A DNA stretch of 64,000 nucleotides from Prunella strophiata (Eukaryota > Chordata > Aves > Passeriformes > Prunellidae). Below the pieces are notes generated by a model. The model did not search any database, was not told where the DNA came from, and saw nothing but the letters and a program-made list of their open reading frames with translations. Below, one piece after another: positions 49,592 through 62,350 of this stretch; positions within the stretch are counted from its first letter, which is position 1, and the number at the start of each line of letters is the position of its first letter. The position numbers and the translations under genes were made by a program. The stretch spans positions 19,004,608 through 19,068,607 of the forward strand of contig JAZBQD010000001.1 in NCBI GenBank assembly GCA_036583965.1. The letters are read 5' to 3'.

Positions 49592-50308
49592 TAAGAATGA
49601 GAGATCTGAGCAGGTAAAACCAAAAAGCAAAATCAGGCAGAGGTGAGATGAGACATAAACTAAAAAGTAACCTGAGCTATAAAAGTGACAATTTTGGGTT
49701 TTCTGTGTTGGGAAGAGGCAGTTCTCCCACAGGAGTGTGAGGATGCCCCAGCAGCTGGAAGGGGCTGTGCCAAGAGCAGCTGTTCCCTGAAGATAACACA
49801 CAAACAGGGATGCAGCAGCAAGAATCCCCAGGAAGAATGAGGACTTGGAAAGGCTTTGGTTTAGTAGGACAATGAATTTTAAAGAGAAAGCAAATAACAG
49901 ATTTGCAAGGGGAAGAAGTGAAAAGTGTGTTACTCATGTCACTTCTGAAACATCAGAACACAATAATCAGAGCAGCTGGAGGATAAACATCTGACTTGTA
50001 AGTTTTGTTGCTCTGGATAAAATAATTTAGAATGAAACACCCAACTGCACCTCCATGGCAAGATCTCATCCTCCTGAGCTCCATTAATTCCAGGTTTGGA
50101 AATTAACTCAAACCCTTAATTTGCTGTGGGTTTGAGTTTTCTTCCTTTCAACCTTTCACCTGGAATAACTTCTGGAAGAGCTGAACTGGAGCTGCTGTGG
50201 TTCATCCCAGTGCCCCTTGGAGACCAGCAGAGCAATTTGGGTTGAGCCAGACTGGGATGAACTGGGAACTCCATGGTTCCAAACCCCCCTTTCCAATCCA
50301 GCAGTGAG

Positions 50309-50841
50309 TGTGGTGGGTTCAGTGCTGGTTAACCATTAGTGAAATCACTTTTTGTTGTTTATATCCTTTTAAAAGGATATAAAGAAAATTTTATTAACAG
50401 TAATTAAGAGTAATAAGAATTAGAACAAAACTTTCAGAACACTTCTCCTCTCCCCACAACTTTTTCTTTCTCACTGACAATGTAAAGAAACAAAAGTTAA
50501 AATCTTAGTTTATTACTTCTAGAATAGTCCTTCTATAGTTTACTGAGGGAGAGAAGTCCTTCTAGTTAATGTTATGGAGACTTCTCTGTAAGAAACACCA
50601 GTTCTCTCATGGCTCTTATGAATAGCAGCCAGCCAGGGAAATTTGTAATCCTGAAATCTCTTCTGTTCTACAAAGCTGTGGGGTGATTGGGTTGGGATGG
50701 GGATGGAGTGGTTGAGTTTGGGTTGCTTGTAAGAGCTGATGCTTCCCTGTCTGGGATCCTGAATCCCACAGGTGCCCCAGGGGCTGCTGCTGTCCTGTCT
50801 GTGAATTCCCAGAGGGGGGACCAAGCTCCATGAGGTTCACA
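50309..50841 (-). mobile_element. Solo LTR, family D
   Basis: The plus strand begins TGTGGTGGG and ends GGTTCACA. Read on the minus strand it runs TGTGAACC to CCCACCACA, with AATAAA just before a T-rich stretch (about 50375-50390) as a polyadenylation signal. It resembles avian retroviral LTRs ending CCACCACA. There is no internal viral sequence. The boundaries are approximate. Confidence 0.6.
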
Positions 50842-53504
50842 CCACCCCTGCTTTGATCTGGGTGTTTGCTTCCATTATTTCTTACCTTCCTCGGTTCTTT
50901 GAATGGAATTTTTTGAGTTAGAGTTCTCTAACTCTGGTAAATGAAAGGCAGCATGATCACACCTTGAAGCCAACGATGAAAATTCCTCCTTCCAGTCCCT
51001 CTGGTTTGCAGGACATTTGATAAAGGAGCTGTAAATATTTCTTTAGCTGTAATTCCTCAGCTGCAGTTTCCACTCCTAACCCTTCCCTCACCCTGTGCAC
51101 TGTTTCTTTTGGTAAATTCAATCTTGATTGTCTTTTGCCCTTTAATCTTGTCATCTTTGCTGGTTGTCCTTGGAGGATTTATTTTCCTTTGCATTCCTGG
51201 TCTTGGTTTCTGCTGGAATATGCTGTGGATTGTTAGAGCTGCAGTGCTGGGCCTTTCCTGAGTAGTAAAATCCTGATTTAAACAAGCCATAATTAATGTT
51301 TGTACCCTGTGTTCTGTGGGTTTAGATGTCTCAGGGACTGAGTCTGGTTAATTTAAATGTGGGTTTCATGAATGTCTTCAATCATGCTGCAGAATGTCAC
51401 TTAAAACATTTAATTATTCAATGATATTAATTGATCTGCAGCCTGTCTTTCTACTAATCTGATACAACAAAGTTTGCAAATTGCTGCTGAGAGCAGGATT
51501 GTGGTGGAACAGCTTTTGGATAGCAGCAGCAAAGCCTTTGTGTAACCATGTTAAAATGATAGATGCTTTCCCTGTTAAACACAGGCCTGAGTTTAAATGG
51601 GTTCACGTTATCATTTTGTTTGCAGATGTCAAAAGCTCATTAATTTTAAGTCAAACTCTCTACCTTGCTGCTTCAAATTGCTTTTAAATTACACGTGTGC
51701 TGATCAATCTTGAAAAGCCCAAATTAAAAACTCAGCTGAGGGCACGTTTCAAGGCCACAGATCCAACACTTAATTCTAATCTGTTTTCCACAGGCAAACC
51801 TCCCACTCCAGCACTGGTTCCTGGCAGAAGTGGGGGGAGAGGAAGTTGTAGAGACTTAAATATTTCTGGGAAGGCAGAGAGGAAAGAAAAGGTGGAAACA
51901 GGGAACTATATTTAAATAATGACCTATTTACATTGCATAGTTCGAACTGTTAGAAATAGACTTAGGAGCTTGTGGTGTTGAGATAATTGGCTCATAATGG
52001 GGCATTTTTCAAGGAGGAACCTCAAATCCTGGGGTCAGTTTTGGGCCCCTCAAGACAGCATCTTTGACTGTGAACTGCCCAAGTTATTTATCCGTTTTGT
52101 GCTCGTGTAACTCGAGCTGTAATTTATCCCGAAGAAGCTCCAGAACTGCTGCACTGCATCAAACTATTTACCCTTGAAATTTGACCTCATTTACCAGAAC
52201 TTCCCGAGGAAGAAACTTGAATAATTTCCTTGGAAAATCGCTGAACCCCTTCTCTGTGAGCAGAGTTGCACATTCCTGTTGCCAGGAGTTAATCCCTGCA
52301 GGATGCTGCTGCTGGCCTGGTTCTTCCAGGGCAGTTTTGCTCGGTGCACTTTTGCTGGGATGGGATTTCAGGCTGGCCAGGCCATCCCTGAGGGTTTTCC
52401 CCTCATTCCCAAGGCTGGGATGGGAAGCAGCTCGGGAGGGAGCGTGGGAAAGGAGCAGAGGCAGGAACTGTCCTGCCAGACAGGGTTTGCAGAGCTGTGC
52501 CCAGCTGTGCAGGGCTGGGGGAGGGACACAGCAATGGGAGCTGATTTTTCACCTAGAAATGCAGTCACAACTGGATATTATTTTTTCAGAAGTGTGGCAA
52601 ATGTTTTTTTAAAAAAATTTTAGTTTTTCCTGAATTTAGATGTGTTTGAAACTCTTAAATTCAGTGCCTTCTCTCAGCTGTCCTGAAGCTGAGCATTAAC
52701 CATGTCTTGGGCTGTTTTGTGTCCATCCTTAAATGACCTTTTTATTATTCAAAGATATTTGATTCACTCTCTCTGATGAGGGAAAGGAGATAAACTGGTA
52801 GAGTTTCACTGTTGGGTAATGTACATTTCCCACATTTATGTCTACACAAAGAAATTGATTCTTATCACCAAACGAAATGACTCAAACCTAACAGAACAAG
52901 GCAAAATAGAGGAAAATATTTTTAAGGTGTGATTTCTGTACAAAGAACAATGGTTAGAGAAAGTCCATGGGTGCTTTGAATGGGAATAAAGCAAGGTGGG
53001 ATTTGGGGATTTGATGAGAGGTGAAACTTCAGCCAGTTGGTTTTTAGTTCCCAGGGGAGCAGAGGTTTTGGGAAAGGCAGGATGAGGAGGAGCAGGAATT
53101 GAAGTGAGGGCTGAGGGATGCCCAGGGCGAGTGGGGATGAAAATCCCACCTGAAGGACAGGGTTTGGAGGATCCATCTCTGCTCTGCCCCTTCCCAGGAT
53201 AACCAGCTCCAGGGAAGAATTCAGAGCTGGTGAGGGCAAAGGGCTTTGAATTTCTGCTTTGAATAATCAGAGCCTGAACACAGAAAACACCTTGCACCTG
53301 TGACTTTATGTGCATAAAAGACTTTGTCATAAAAATTGATTTTCAGAGCAAGATCTGCCCTCGTTTTTTAATGACTTGAGTGTGGCTGAGCTGTAGCTTT
53401 CACTTAGTTCAGCTCATTTCCCACCTGCTTTTCATTTCGAGACATGCCATGGCTTTGGTGGTGGTTGTTGAGAATTGCTTCAATGTGTGAGGATGAAACA
53501 AAAA

Positions 53505-53840
53505 AAGGAGAATTTTTAGAGGAAATGTGCAACTAAAAAGGGGGATTTTTGAAGAAAATATAAAATAAAAAGGGGGATTTTTGGAGAAAATACAAAAGAA
53601 AAAAGGTGGATTTTTGGAGAAAATACGAAACAAAAAAAAAAGGTGGATTTTTGGAGAAAATACGAAACAAAAAAAAAGTGGATTTTTGGAGAAAATACGA
53701 AACAAAAAAAATGTGGATTTTTGGAGAAAATACGAAACAAAAAAAATGGGGATTTTTGGAGGAAAATACGAAAGAAAAAAAATGTGGATTTTTGGAGACA
53801 ATATGAAAGAAAAAAGGTGGATTTTTAGGGAAAATATTGT
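53505..53840. repeat. Minisatellite, about 37-bp unit, about nine copies
   Basis: GGATTTTTGGAGAAAATACG followed by AAACAAAAAAAA-type linkers. The minus-strand FFLFRIFSKNP-like frame is repeat translation. Confidence 0.93.
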
Positions 53841-54284
53841 ATTTCTCTTGAACTTTTCTCCCCGAGGTGATACCAGCCCTTTGTTGATGCCCAGTGGGCT
53901 GCTGCCTGAGCACCACAAACACCAATTGTTTTGGGGAGCATGACTGGCTGTGGCACTGAACACTGCAGCCATTCATGGGCGCTGCCTCGGGGCTCACAGG
54001 AACCTTTATCCCTGCAGGGAAACTGGAATTTTCCTCGGGCACAGAAGCAACAAAGCCCAAGGGGGAAATGAGCCCGTCCAGCAGGGATTTGTTCCATCCT
54101 GGGAAGGGCAAGGCAGGAGCATAGGGAAGTCCCCTCTTCCCTCAGCCAAAGGCAGGTGATGACATTTCTTGGTTTTTGGGGCTTGTGGTTGTGTTTTATG
54201 GATTTGAGGTTTATTTTTTTTCTTAATCTCACTAGGTCAGGAGGGCATGATGCTTTTCTTAAAAATTCCGTGTAGCACGGGTGT

Positions 54285-54645
54285 TTTTATTATAATTTTA
54301 TGTAGTTATCTATAAGTTTATAATAATTTTAGGTAGTTATATATAAACTATTATAGCTATTCTGTATTATTATTATAGCTATGCTATATTACTATTATAG
54401 CTATTCTCTATTATTATTATTATAGCTATTCTATATTATTATCATAGCTATTCTATATTATTATTATCATAGCTATTCTATATTATTATTATCATAGCTG
54501 TTCTATATTATTATTAGTATAGCTAGTCTATATTATTATTATTAGTATAGCTAGTCTATATTATTATTATAGCTATTCTATATTATTATTATAGTTATAT
54601 ATATTATCGTTATTATAATTTTATATAGTTCTATATGCACTGATG
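54285..54645. repeat. A/T-rich minisatellite, about 20-27 bp unit
   Basis: Units of TATTATTATTATAGCTATTC with insertion of extra ATT triplets; about fifteen copies. Confidence 0.88.
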
Positions 54646-56584
54646 AATTGTGTCTGTGGGATGCAAACATGGCAAAATATTGTGATTTGAGGCAGGGGAG
54701 GAACATTTCAAGCTGCTTTCAGCACCTCCAATCAATAATTAGAGTGATGCAGCACATAAATGTCACAGGCAGCAATGCATTTGCAGGATTGGTGGCATCA
54801 GGGATTTGCTGCTTAGGGGTTTGCAGCAGGAGCTAATAAATTATCAAAGGTATTAAAGAGATTCTGTTAATTTGCAAGGCTGAAAACACTCAGAAACCAC
54901 AGAGGCATTTGTGTAATTTCCAGCTCTGTGTTTAAGAACTCCCATGAGGACCTCTTAAAACCACCAGGTGTTTTCTGGCTTTTTAAGTCTCCCTGGAAAC
55001 ATCTAAACAATTGCATCATGTCGCTGCTCTTTGATCAGAGTCTTTAAAAGCTGTAACTCTTGTCTAATTGCAACACAGGATGTTTGGCAATAGGAATTTG
55101 GGAAATAACGGCTCCTTAAAATAGCTTCAAGCCTGAGGCATGGTAAATACAGAATTAATTCTGGTTGTATCAGGATAGTAAATAGTTACAATCGGTAGTT
55201 GTTGTAGTAAAATTAATTTTGGGGTTGTTGGGGCAGTGGTATTGGTGTGTTTCTTTAGCTTGGATTTTTAAAAAATTTATTTTAATTACGATAAAATTTA
55301 AATAACTGAGCAAGGAACTGTGTTTATGGACAGCAATGCCCTGGTGTTGCTGGGTCCCAAAAAGAAGATTTTTCCAGACAGAAACCCCACAGGTCATTTT
55401 GCTCCTGGATTCCTTGAGAGCTCTTTATTTATCTCATTTTTCCCAAGTCGTGCAGCAGGTATTAAACACATTTATGCTGACGTGGCTTTCTGTAGGAAAA
55501 GGCAAACAAGGCATCCCCTGTTTATAAATTTCTGGAATGCTAAAATCATCTGTGTGCTTTGTTCCCAAGCAAACAAAGTCTGGACAATGGGGAAAGGATA
55601 TTGTTATTGGGCCTCTGGGATGCTCCTACTGCATTTTATTTTGAAATGGCCTTTAATAGATCTGACCTGATGCCATGGGCAGGATAAGAAAATTCCAAGT
55701 GGATGGCTAGCTTTGCTTATTTTGGGAATTTTCCTTATTTTGGGAATGTCTCTGCTGGTGTTGTTTGAGACTGTCTTGAGTGTCTGTCCATGAGCTTTTG
55801 GCCAGGTAGGATCAAGTCTTTAAAACCTCTTTCAGATCTTCCACTTGGATCTGAATGGATGAGCAATCTTCAAAATCCTGCATTGTAGAGGGGTCTAAAA
55901 TTATATCATGGCCTTGTGATCCAGAGATCCAAATCAGAATTATTTCTCCTTTTTCACCCTCACATAACATCAGCAAATTTATCCTGCAAATTCCTGGCAA
56001 AGCTTTATTTTAAATAAAGCACTTTGGTGTCAGCTGGATGCCCTGGAGCAGGCAGGGATCCCTCGCTGCAGCCTCAAGGAAAGCACTTGAATTTCACTCC
56101 AGCCTGGTTTAACTGAGCAGGTTTGGGGTGTTTTCTGAGGCTGTTTTCCAGGAGAAGGAGCAGTTTTCTTGCTGGGAATGCCGAGCAGGGGTTCCTGTGT
56201 GTGGGTGGGCTGTGCCTGGCCCTTGTCACGCCTCATTTTCTGCTCCTCTCTTTGGGAGAGGCCTCCTGGCCACTGGTGTCTTCAGTAACATTTTTATTGT
56301 GAGCCTTTAAAAGGAAAACTCTGCTGGTTTTCATTCTGCTGTCCTGTCCTGGTGTTCCTGCAGAACAAATGGAACAAATGTGTTGCCTATTCTTTGCTGA
56401 GCTGACCTCAGCTGCCCGTGGCCCACGAGGACGCGCCAGGAGCCCCCTGAGGCTGTGCAGGCTCAATTTCAGCAAGACTTGTGCTGGTCTTGGGATGAAA
56501 TATTGACTCTGTGTTGTTTTAATTGTGCAATAATTCATGGAGCTGGAAATGAACCAGTTATGTGTATGGATGTGGAGCTGCTGG

Positions 56585-57030
56585 AGTGATCCAGAAGAGG
56601 CCATGGAGGTGTTCTGAGGGCTGGAGAGGAGAAGGATGCCAGGGGAGAGCTCAGAGCCTAAAGAGGACTCCAGGAGAGCTGGAGAGGGACTGGGGACAAG
56701 GGATGGAGGGACAGGACACAGGGAATGGCTTTAAACTGGAAGAGGGTAGATTTGGATTGGATTTTGGGAAGGGATTCTTGGCTGAGAGGGTGCCCAGAGC
56801 AGCTGTGGCTGCCCCTGGATCCCTGGCAGTGCCCAAGGCCAGGCTGGACACTGGGGCTGGGAGCACCTGGGACAGTGGAAGGTGTCCCTGCCATGGCAGG
56901 GGTGGAAGGGGATGAGCTTTGAGGTCCATTCCAACCCAAACCATTCCATAATTCCAAACTGGAATCAGCTTGGAAAGGGCTTGGGTGCTGTGCCCAGAGA
57001 AGCTGTGGCTGCCCAGAAGAATCCAAAGCC
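56585..57030 (+). mobile_element. CR1-type LINE 3' end with extra fragment
   Basis: The longest CR1 copy in plus orientation: GGAGAGGAGAAGGATGCC, GAGGGACAGGACACAGGG, GTGGCTGCCCCTGGATCC, ending AACCCAAACCATTCCATAAT near 56955. A second short piece (GCCCAGAGAAGCTGTGGCTG) follows at about 56990-57015. Confidence 0.75.
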
Positions 57031-57260
57031 TCTCTGAGCTGATGGATTCCCTGCTCCATGTTTGTTCATAGCTGAACCCATCTGGGTTAGGCACATCTGA
57101 CACCAGGTTTTGAGAGAAAAGTTCATCTGAAAGACAGGCTCTGTTATTTGAGCCTTTCAGAAGCAACCAAGTCACAGAGGGGGTTTTCTTTGTGGAAAAC
57201 CAGAGCCTGTGCCAAAAGCTGGGCTTAATTCTCCACCACTGAAGGATGGGAGCCTATGGA

Positions 57261-58480
57261 TGTTGGATTAAGCCTTTTTCTGACTTAGATGGGGCAACTG
57301 AGAGGTGTTTTAAAACCATTTATTTCATTTTCTGTTTTATGTGAAGGGTGAGACAATACAGATGTTATAATTTACACTATTATAATTAGAAGTTAACTAT
57401 TTTTTAATTACAACACATTATAAGTGTTTCTTGGTTTATTAGCTTTAGTTACACTGTTGTAAATGTTTTAAAGTTAATTATTTGAAATTACTCTTTGTGA
57501 GTCTTACTACAATTATGTTTCATAGTTCTATTTCTCTAAAGCATCTGGTCATATTTATAAGGCCACCCTTTAAAATTTGTTTCTAGTTCATTTCTCTCTT
57601 AACAATGTCTGTCCTGTTCTATAGTATTTCTAAATTAATATTTCTTATCTCAAAGTTCACATACAGATATATACTGTATGAACCTTCTATCAAGCTTTGA
57701 AAATTTCCTATAAATCCATTTCCCACATATGGAGAATCCAATCTGCTTCTAGATTAAATCCATGTCATTTGTGGACTTCTCTCTGTAAAAATGTGTCATG
57801 CACTGGAAGTCCTGGCAGTCTGCAGGTGACAGGAATCTCTGCCCTCGTTGTCATCCTCAGCCCTGAGCAGCTCCTGGAGCTCTCTGAAGATTTCCCCACA
57901 TCCATTTTTGCTGGTTCTCAGCTTCGTTTTTGTTCTTCTGTCAAGGTTGGGATTGGAGGCACTTTAGAGGATAGTTCACGTTCAGGCTTAGATGTTTCTT
58001 ATTTCTTATCTATTTTACAAGTCATGAGTTCTCCAGTGTTCTACTAACAAGCTACAAAATGGCAACTATCTCTTGCTACAAGGTCTTTTAAGGCTAAACT
58101 ATCCAATTAAGAAATGACACCTAAATTATTTTAATTTACCCCAATAACTGATCACTCAGAGTCTGCAATGTGGACTTTTCTGTCTAATTATAAAATACCA
58201 TCCAAACTTATGAAGAAGAAGGTGAAGAAGAACAACCAGCCACTGCCCTAAAACCTCCATATTGCCTTATATATATTGCTATATTCTAAAACCTTAAACT
58301 CCAAGTTTTCCAGCCTGTGATATTGCACACTTCTAATCAAACTCCACACCCACAATCCCAGTGCTATCAATCAATTTTGGAAGCCTTCTCCATGGCCTCA
58401 GGTCAAATATAGTATTTTGTTGTGGGTCTGTACCCTTCAGTACAGAAAGTTTAAAATTCTCAGCGTCCAGGGTTCCAACA
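57261..58480 (-). mobile_element. Solo LTR, family B, near full length
   Basis: It is bounded by TGTTGG and CCAACA on the plus strand. Read on the minus strand it begins TGTTGGAACCCTGG, has a TATA-like stretch (about 58262-58285) and is A/T rich. Two truncated copies (16912-17400 and 20385-20970) together align to most of its length, which supports the boundaries. There are no gag, pol or env frames. No obvious target-site duplication is seen. Confidence 0.75.
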
Positions 58481-59087
58481 CATTTTGTGTTTCAGCTTGG
58501 AGTTGTGCAGCTCCTTCCTCCTCAGAATTTGCAGAACAGTGAGAGCCTTGTGCTTTTGTGAGGAGTTTTATCCATTTTTGTTTCAGCCTCCCACTGGTAG
58601 TTTTTGTTTTGCATCTGGATTTCTGGCTGTTTATCCAGCCTTTGAACAGGAACATCTGAGTGCTCCTGGAGCCAGCAGGAATAAGGACTTAAGGAAGAAT
58701 GGAGTTCATAGTTTCTTTTTGGGTCATTGTACTGAAGAATGGCTGAAATAAGCAGAAATTGATACAAATCTGAGTTTTCATCTCCCACATTGGACATATA
58801 GTTGGGCTGGTTTCTGCAGGAAGGTCTCAGGATAGCAGCATCCAAGCAAAAAGGTCAAATCCCTGTAGGATGTGTCCAAAATCTTCAAATGAAGGAAATT
58901 TTATGTAAATGCAAACAAGAAATGCTCCCTGAGGGCAATAACTTTTAATTTACCCCCTCAGTGTTACAAAAAACAAGCTTGGAACCAATTTCTGCTCCTG
59001 GAAGCATCTCTGGAGGATGCTGTCCTCCTTCCTGTGCACTTCTCCAAGGAAAACTCCTCTCCACTGGGCTCAGCATGGGAAGGAACG

Positions 59088-59175
59088 TGTTGGAACCCTG
59101 GATGCTAAGAATTTTAAACTTTCTGTGCTGAAGGGCACAGACCCACAAGAAAATACTGTATTGGAAGGCAGAGAA
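59088..59175 (+). mobile_element. LTR fragment, family B (5' tip)
   Basis: TGTTGGAACCCTGGATGCTA and the following 60 bp match the 5' end of the LTR at 57261-58480, but in opposite orientation and only about 600 bp away. The two 5' ends are therefore head to head. Confidence 0.65.
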
Positions 59176-60464
59176 ACTGTTTATTCACATCATGTTAATC
59201 CTAAACACTGAAGGAAGAAAAGGCTGTGGGTGAACTTGGCATCATGGCACTTTGATAATGAAAATTGACAATTGTGGGGGGGAAGTCACATCCCCTGTAC
59301 ATCACAAAATGACAGAACAGCTCTTTGAGTCCTGCTGGTGGGTCCTGGAGTGGCTGGGGCTGGGGAGAGGCTGGCAGGGTGGAGATGAGGGCAATTCTCA
59401 AACGTTTCCTGCAGCTGAGATGTGTGATTGTGAGAAACCCCCCGAGATAAAACTCAGTGCCTCAGACAGGATTGTGTGTGCTTATCTGGAAGCTCCCTTT
59501 CCTGCACGCTGATAACATTCTGAGGAGAGGGAAAATAGGAATTGCCATCCCCAGGCTCGTGTTATCACTTTGGGAACAGCTTTTCTGTTTCTCCAGCTGA
59601 TGGAAAAATGTGTTCCTTTAATAATATTGAACACAATCTCTGGTGTTGGTGAAGTACAGTTGCATTATGTGGGGTGTGGAAGGGGGAATTGAAGGCAATT
59701 CACTCTGATCAGGGATCTGATGTGGATCCCAGGCTGCAGCAGGGTGGGAGGGGGGTTTGTGCTTCTGTTCCCTCACACTGGGCAAAATTTTTGTGAAGTC
59801 TGTGCCCTCCTTGAGCTGCAGGTGGGGTGGGAGCAGGAGCTGCCCTTCCCTGGCTGCCTCACCCATCCCAGTCCCTGCTCTGTTTGTTGTCCCTTGTGTC
59901 CCCTTGGATGGGACAGAGATTTTTGGGCAGGACAAGTTAAAAGCTAACCAGAGGAGACAGAGCTGAAATAAATGAACTGCTGCTGCTCTGTCTGAGTGAA
60001 GGATGTTGTGGTTATGTCAGTGTCTTCTTCCAGAAGAATTCTGTCTTCCAAAAATTGTTAACAGGTTTTTGCCTCTTCTCAGCTACTTACTCATGCCCCT
60101 GAGCTGCTGCTCTCTGAGGATGTAGAACATTTTTTTGTGGGCTGTAAATCCCATCAGGGAAATGTTTCCTTCTGCAGGGCTTTTACTGTCCTAACTTTAA
60201 AATGAATTTATTTCTTTTAACCCAGATATTCTCCTGGCCTGGCACAGCAAGCACTGGTGCAGGGTGGCTGAGGGAATTCTCAGCTACAGAGGGAGGGGAG
60301 GGGACAGGAGAGGAAGGTTGGAAAACAGAAATCCTTTGATCTTGGTGGTTGTTTTTGTGCTGTTTGTATTCCTGCACGTGCTGCACTCTGGATTTTTCCA
60401 GTGATGGGAGCTGTGCCTGCTCCGTGTGACAGTGAAGAGAACATTTCCCTAAGGCTGGGGGGTG

Positions 60465-62350
60465 TTTCAGGTGGTTATGGGGTGGTTATGGGGTATTTTA
60501 GGTGTCTGAGATGCTTTAGAGGGTTATGGGATGGTTATGGGATGTTTCAGGGGACTATGAGGTGTTTTAGATGGCTTTTAGGGGTTTAGATGGCTATGGG
60601 GTGGTTATGGGGTGTTTTAGGTGGCTGTGGGATGCTTTAGAGAGTTATGGGATGGTTATGGGATGTTTCAGGGGACTATGAGGTGTTTTAGATGGCTTTT
60701 AGGGTGTTTTAGATGGCTATGGGGTGGTTATGGGGTGTTTTAGGTGGCTGTGGGATGCTTTAGAGAGTTATGGGATGGTTATGGGGTGTTTCAGGGGACT
60801 GTGAGGTGTTTTAGATGGCTGTGGGGTGGTTTAGATGGCTATGGGGTGGTTATGGGGTGTTTTAGGTGGCTGTGGGATGCTTTAGAGAGTTATGGGATGG
60901 TTATGGGATGTTTCAGGGGACTGTGAGGTGTTTTAGATGGCTGTGGGGTGGTTTAGATGGCTGTGGGGTGGCTGTGGGGTGGTTTAGATGGCTGTGGGGT
61001 GGTTAGATGGTTATGGGATTGCCCAGGGGTGGTTTAGATGGCTGTGGGATTGCCCAGGGGTGGTTTAGATAGCTGTGGGGTGGTTTAGATGGCTGTGGGA
61101 TTGCCATGAGGTGGTTCAGATGGCTGTGGGGTGGCTGTGGGGTGGTTTAGATGGCTATGGGGTGGTTATGGGGTGTTTTAGGTCTTTATGAGGTGGTTTA
61201 GATGGCTGTGGGGTGGTTTAGATGGCTGTGGGGTGGTTATGGGGTGTTTTAGGTCTTTATGAGGTGGTGTAGATGGCTGTGGGGTGGTTTAGATGGTTAT
61301 GGGATTGCCCAGGGGTGGTTTAGATGGCTGTGGGGTGGTTTAGATGGCTGTGGGGTGGTTTAGATGGCTGTGGGGTGGTTTAGATGGCTATGGGGTGGTG
61401 ATGGGGTGTTTTAGGTCTTTATGAGGTGGTTTAGATGGCTGTGGGGTGGTTTAGATGGCTGTGGGATTGCCATGAGGTGGTTCAGATGGCTGTGGGATGG
61501 TTTAGACAGCTGTGGGATTGCCCAGGGGTGCTGTAGATGGCTCTGGGGTGGTTTAGATGGCTGTGGGGTGGTTAGATGGTTATGGGACTGCCATGAGGTG
61601 CTGTTGATGGCTGTGGGGTGCTTTAGATGGTCATGAGGGGTGGTTTAGATGTTTGTGGGATTACCCAGGGATGGTTTAGAGGGTCATGAGGGGTGGTTTA
61701 GATGGTTATGGGACTGCCATGAGGTGGTTCAGATGGCTGTGGGGTGGTTTAGATGGTTTAGATGGTTATGGGATTGCCCAGGGGTGGTTTAGATGGCTGT
61801 GGGATTGCCCAGGGGTGCTGTAGATGGCTGTGGGGTGGTTTAGATGGTTATGGGATTGCCCAGGGGTGCTGTAGATGGCTGTGGGGTGGTTTAGATGGTT
61901 ATGGGATTGCCCAGGGGTGGTTTAGATAGCTGTGGGGTAGATGGCGTGGGGTGGTTTAGATGGTTATGGGATTGCCCAGGGTGTGTAGAGGCTGTGGGAT
62001 GACCAGGGGGTGGTTAGACAGCTGTGGGGTGGTTTTAGATGGTTATGGGATTGCCCAGGGGTGGTTCAGATGGCTGTGGGATTGCCCAGGGGTGGTTTAG
62101 ATAGCTGTGGGGTGGTTTAGATGGTTATGGGATTGCCCAGGGGTGCTGTAGATGGCTGTGGAGTGGTTTAGATGGCCTGTGGATTACCACAAGTTGTGCT
62201 AGATGGTGTGGGTGGTTTAGATGTATGGGATGCCCAGGGGTGCTTCGATGGCGTGGGTGGTTTAGATGGTTATGGGATTGCCCAGGGGTGCTGTAGATGG
62301 CTGTGGGGTGGTTTAGATGGTTATGGGATTGCCCAGGGTGCTGTGGGGTG
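60465..62350 (+). repeat. Minisatellite, 1.9 kb, GGTTTAGATGGCTGTGGG units
   Basis: Short units (GGTTATGGGGT, GGTTTAGATGGCTGTGGG, ATTGCCCAGGGGT) form higher-order blocks. The left part (to about 60950) repeats a roughly 120-bp block with GTTTCAGGGGACT; the right part uses 30-45 bp blocks. Near 61930-62260 several units have small deletions. Open frames here are artefacts. Confidence 0.93.

Noticed and set aside
52279..52623. PTPRE signal-peptide exon (leucine-rich start near 52303)
   Set aside because: No match to the PTPRE N-terminus as I know it, no suitable splice sites, and only a few hydrophobic residues.
53409..54111. Phe-rich frames of 187-192 residues resembling membrane proteins
   Set aside because: Translation of a 37-bp minisatellite in a frame that happens to be open; no start context or splice structure.
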